7,878 nt of DNA. It comes from an uncultured Bacteroidales bacterium. GTDB lineage: Bacteria > Bacteroidota > Bacteroidia > Bacteroidales > Marinilabiliaceae. Positions 7,657 through 7,878 of this stretch are shown here, piece after piece; position 1 is the first letter of the stretch; each line of letters begins with the position of its first letter. The notes under the pieces were generated by a model. The model ran no database searches. It was not told the DNA's origin and saw only the letters and a program-made list of their open reading frames with translations. The stretch spans positions 1-7,878 of the forward strand of contig CALAVC010000218.1 of the NCBI GenBank assembly GCA_937892095.1. Reading direction: 5' to 3'. The translations under genes and the position numbers were made by a program.

Positions 7657-7686
7657 CAAAGGTAGCGATTAGAATAGAAAAAACAA
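7657..7686 (-). promoter_or_regulatory. Bacteroidota-type promoter (-33 TTG, -7 TACCTTTG)
   Basis: On the minus strand TTG (7684-7686) is followed after 19 bp by TACCTTTG (7657-7664). This matches the promoter pattern described for the major sigma factor of Bacteroides and Flavobacterium, TTG-N19-TAnnTTTG. Transcription would start near 7649-7652, giving a leader of about 75 nt before the GTG at 7576. It is the only site of this quality I found ahead of any gene here and probably serves the unknown gene, and perhaps rho and the genes after it. Confidence 0.75.
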
Positions 7687-7704
7687 CATTTGTAAAATGT
7701 TTTT

Positions 7705-7733
7705 AAAAAAAAACCACCTCTGAACGGAGGTGG
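7705..7733 (-). terminator. Intrinsic terminator of the tRNA operon
   Basis: On the minus strand CCACCTC (7727-7733), a 6-nt loop (7721-7726) and GAGGTGG (7714-7720) form a perfect 7-bp GC-rich stem, followed directly by nine T (7705-7713). It begins 8 nt after the tRNA-Gly 3' end and should stop transcripts from the tRNA-Tyr/tRNA-Gly pair. The opposite strand lacks a matching T-run, so it acts in one direction only. Confidence 0.93.
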
Positions 7734-7741
7734 AAAAACAG

Positions 7742-7814
7742 AGCGGGAAACGGGGCTCAAACCCGCGACCCTCAGCTTGGAAGGCTGATGCTCTATCAAC
7801 TGAGCTATTCCCGC
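7742..7814 (-). tRNA. tRNA-Gly (anticodon UCC)
   Basis: The 73-nt sequence folds into a full cloverleaf. The acceptor is GCGGGAA with TTCCCGC, and U is the discriminator base. The D stem is GCTC/GAGC and the anticodon stem is TCAGC/GCTGA. The loop CTTCCAA carries UCC at 7779-7781, which reads GGA and probably GGG. The T stem is GCGGG/CCCGT with one G-U pair. CCA is not encoded and must be added afterwards. The D loop has G18-A19 instead of G18-G19 and the T loop has U56 instead of C56, a linked change discussed in the findings. The gene follows tRNA-Tyr after 10 nt and is in turn followed by the terminator. Confidence 0.96.
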
Positions 7815-7824
7815 AAAAGAGGAG

Positions 7825-7878
7825 TGGGAGGACAAGGATTCGAACCTTGGAAGCCGAAGCAACAGATTTACAGTCTGC
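7825..7878 (-). tRNA. tRNA-Tyr (anticodon GUA), 5' part outside the window
   Basis: Only the 3' portion is present, from the first base of the anticodon stem onward. The stem GCAGA/TCTGT encloses the loop CTGTAAA with GUA at 7869-7871. A long class II variable arm (about 7850-7861) follows, as expected of bacterial tRNA-Tyr. The T arm is CAAGG-TTCGAAT-CCTTG, with the usual C56. The acceptor 3' strand is TCCTCCC with discriminator A and no encoded CCA. The acceptor 5' strand and D arm lie beyond 7878. Confidence 0.95.

Noticed and set aside
7577..7657. N-terminal 27-residue extension of the unknown protein
   Set aside because: The upstream GTG overlaps the -7 promoter box, so it would not be in the mRNA; the shorter form has a clean signal peptide.
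7569..7862. A 97-codon minus-strand open frame through both tRNAs
   Set aside because: Its sequence is the typical false translation of tRNA genes (for example GIAQLIEHQPSKLRVAG) and it crosses the terminator and promoter.
1..7878. Mobile elements, CRISPR arrays, defence genes or an undescribed multi-gene system
   Set aside because: I saw no transposase, integrase, direct-repeat array or terminal inverted repeats. Five of the seven genes are ordinary housekeeping genes or tRNAs, one is an RsmI-like enzyme, and a single unknown gene does not make a system.

Overview
The window looks like chromosomal core DNA from a member of the Bacteroidota, most likely order Bacteroidales. Three things support this. 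Rho carries a disordered insert of about 220 residues. The genes have no recognisable Shine-Dalgarno sequences. One promoter fits the Bacteroidota pattern of TTG, 19 bp, then TAnnTTTG. I cannot assign a genus from sequence alone.

Every gene found lies on the minus strand, so reading order is from high to low coordinates. At the right edge is a tRNA pair, tRNA-Tyr(GUA), cut by the window end, followed by tRNA-Gly(UCC). The pair ends in a strong intrinsic terminator (7705-7733). A promoter starts 18 bp further on (7657-7686) and drives a run of five genes. These are an unrecognised exported protein with a hydrophobic C-terminus (6863-7576), rho (4901-6808), the glutamine-dependent NAD+ synthetase nadE (2955-4889), an RsmI-like tetrapyrrole-methylase-fold methyltransferase (2226-2930) and uvrA (1-2200). 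uvrA runs off the left edge after 733 codons.

The intergenic gaps from rho onward are 11, 24 and 25 nt, and I see no promoter or terminator in them. The last four genes are therefore probably one transcription unit. It may begin at the promoter before the unknown gene, because the 54-nt gap ahead of rho holds only a small hairpin without a U-tract. The four recognised products cover transcription termination, NAD synthesis, a likely RNA methylation and nucleotide excision repair. They share no obvious pathway, so the grouping looks like a housekeeping operon rather than a dedicated system.

No mobile element, CRISPR array, phage gene or defence system is visible, and there is no gene-free stretch longer than about 170 nt. 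I found no convincing new multi-gene system. The best leads are a tRNA-Gly whose universal G19-C56 tertiary pair appears replaced by A19-U56, the Rho insert, the unknown membrane-associated protein, a UvrA lacking half of its first zinc-binding motif, and an RsmI-like enzyme with a divergent N-terminus.
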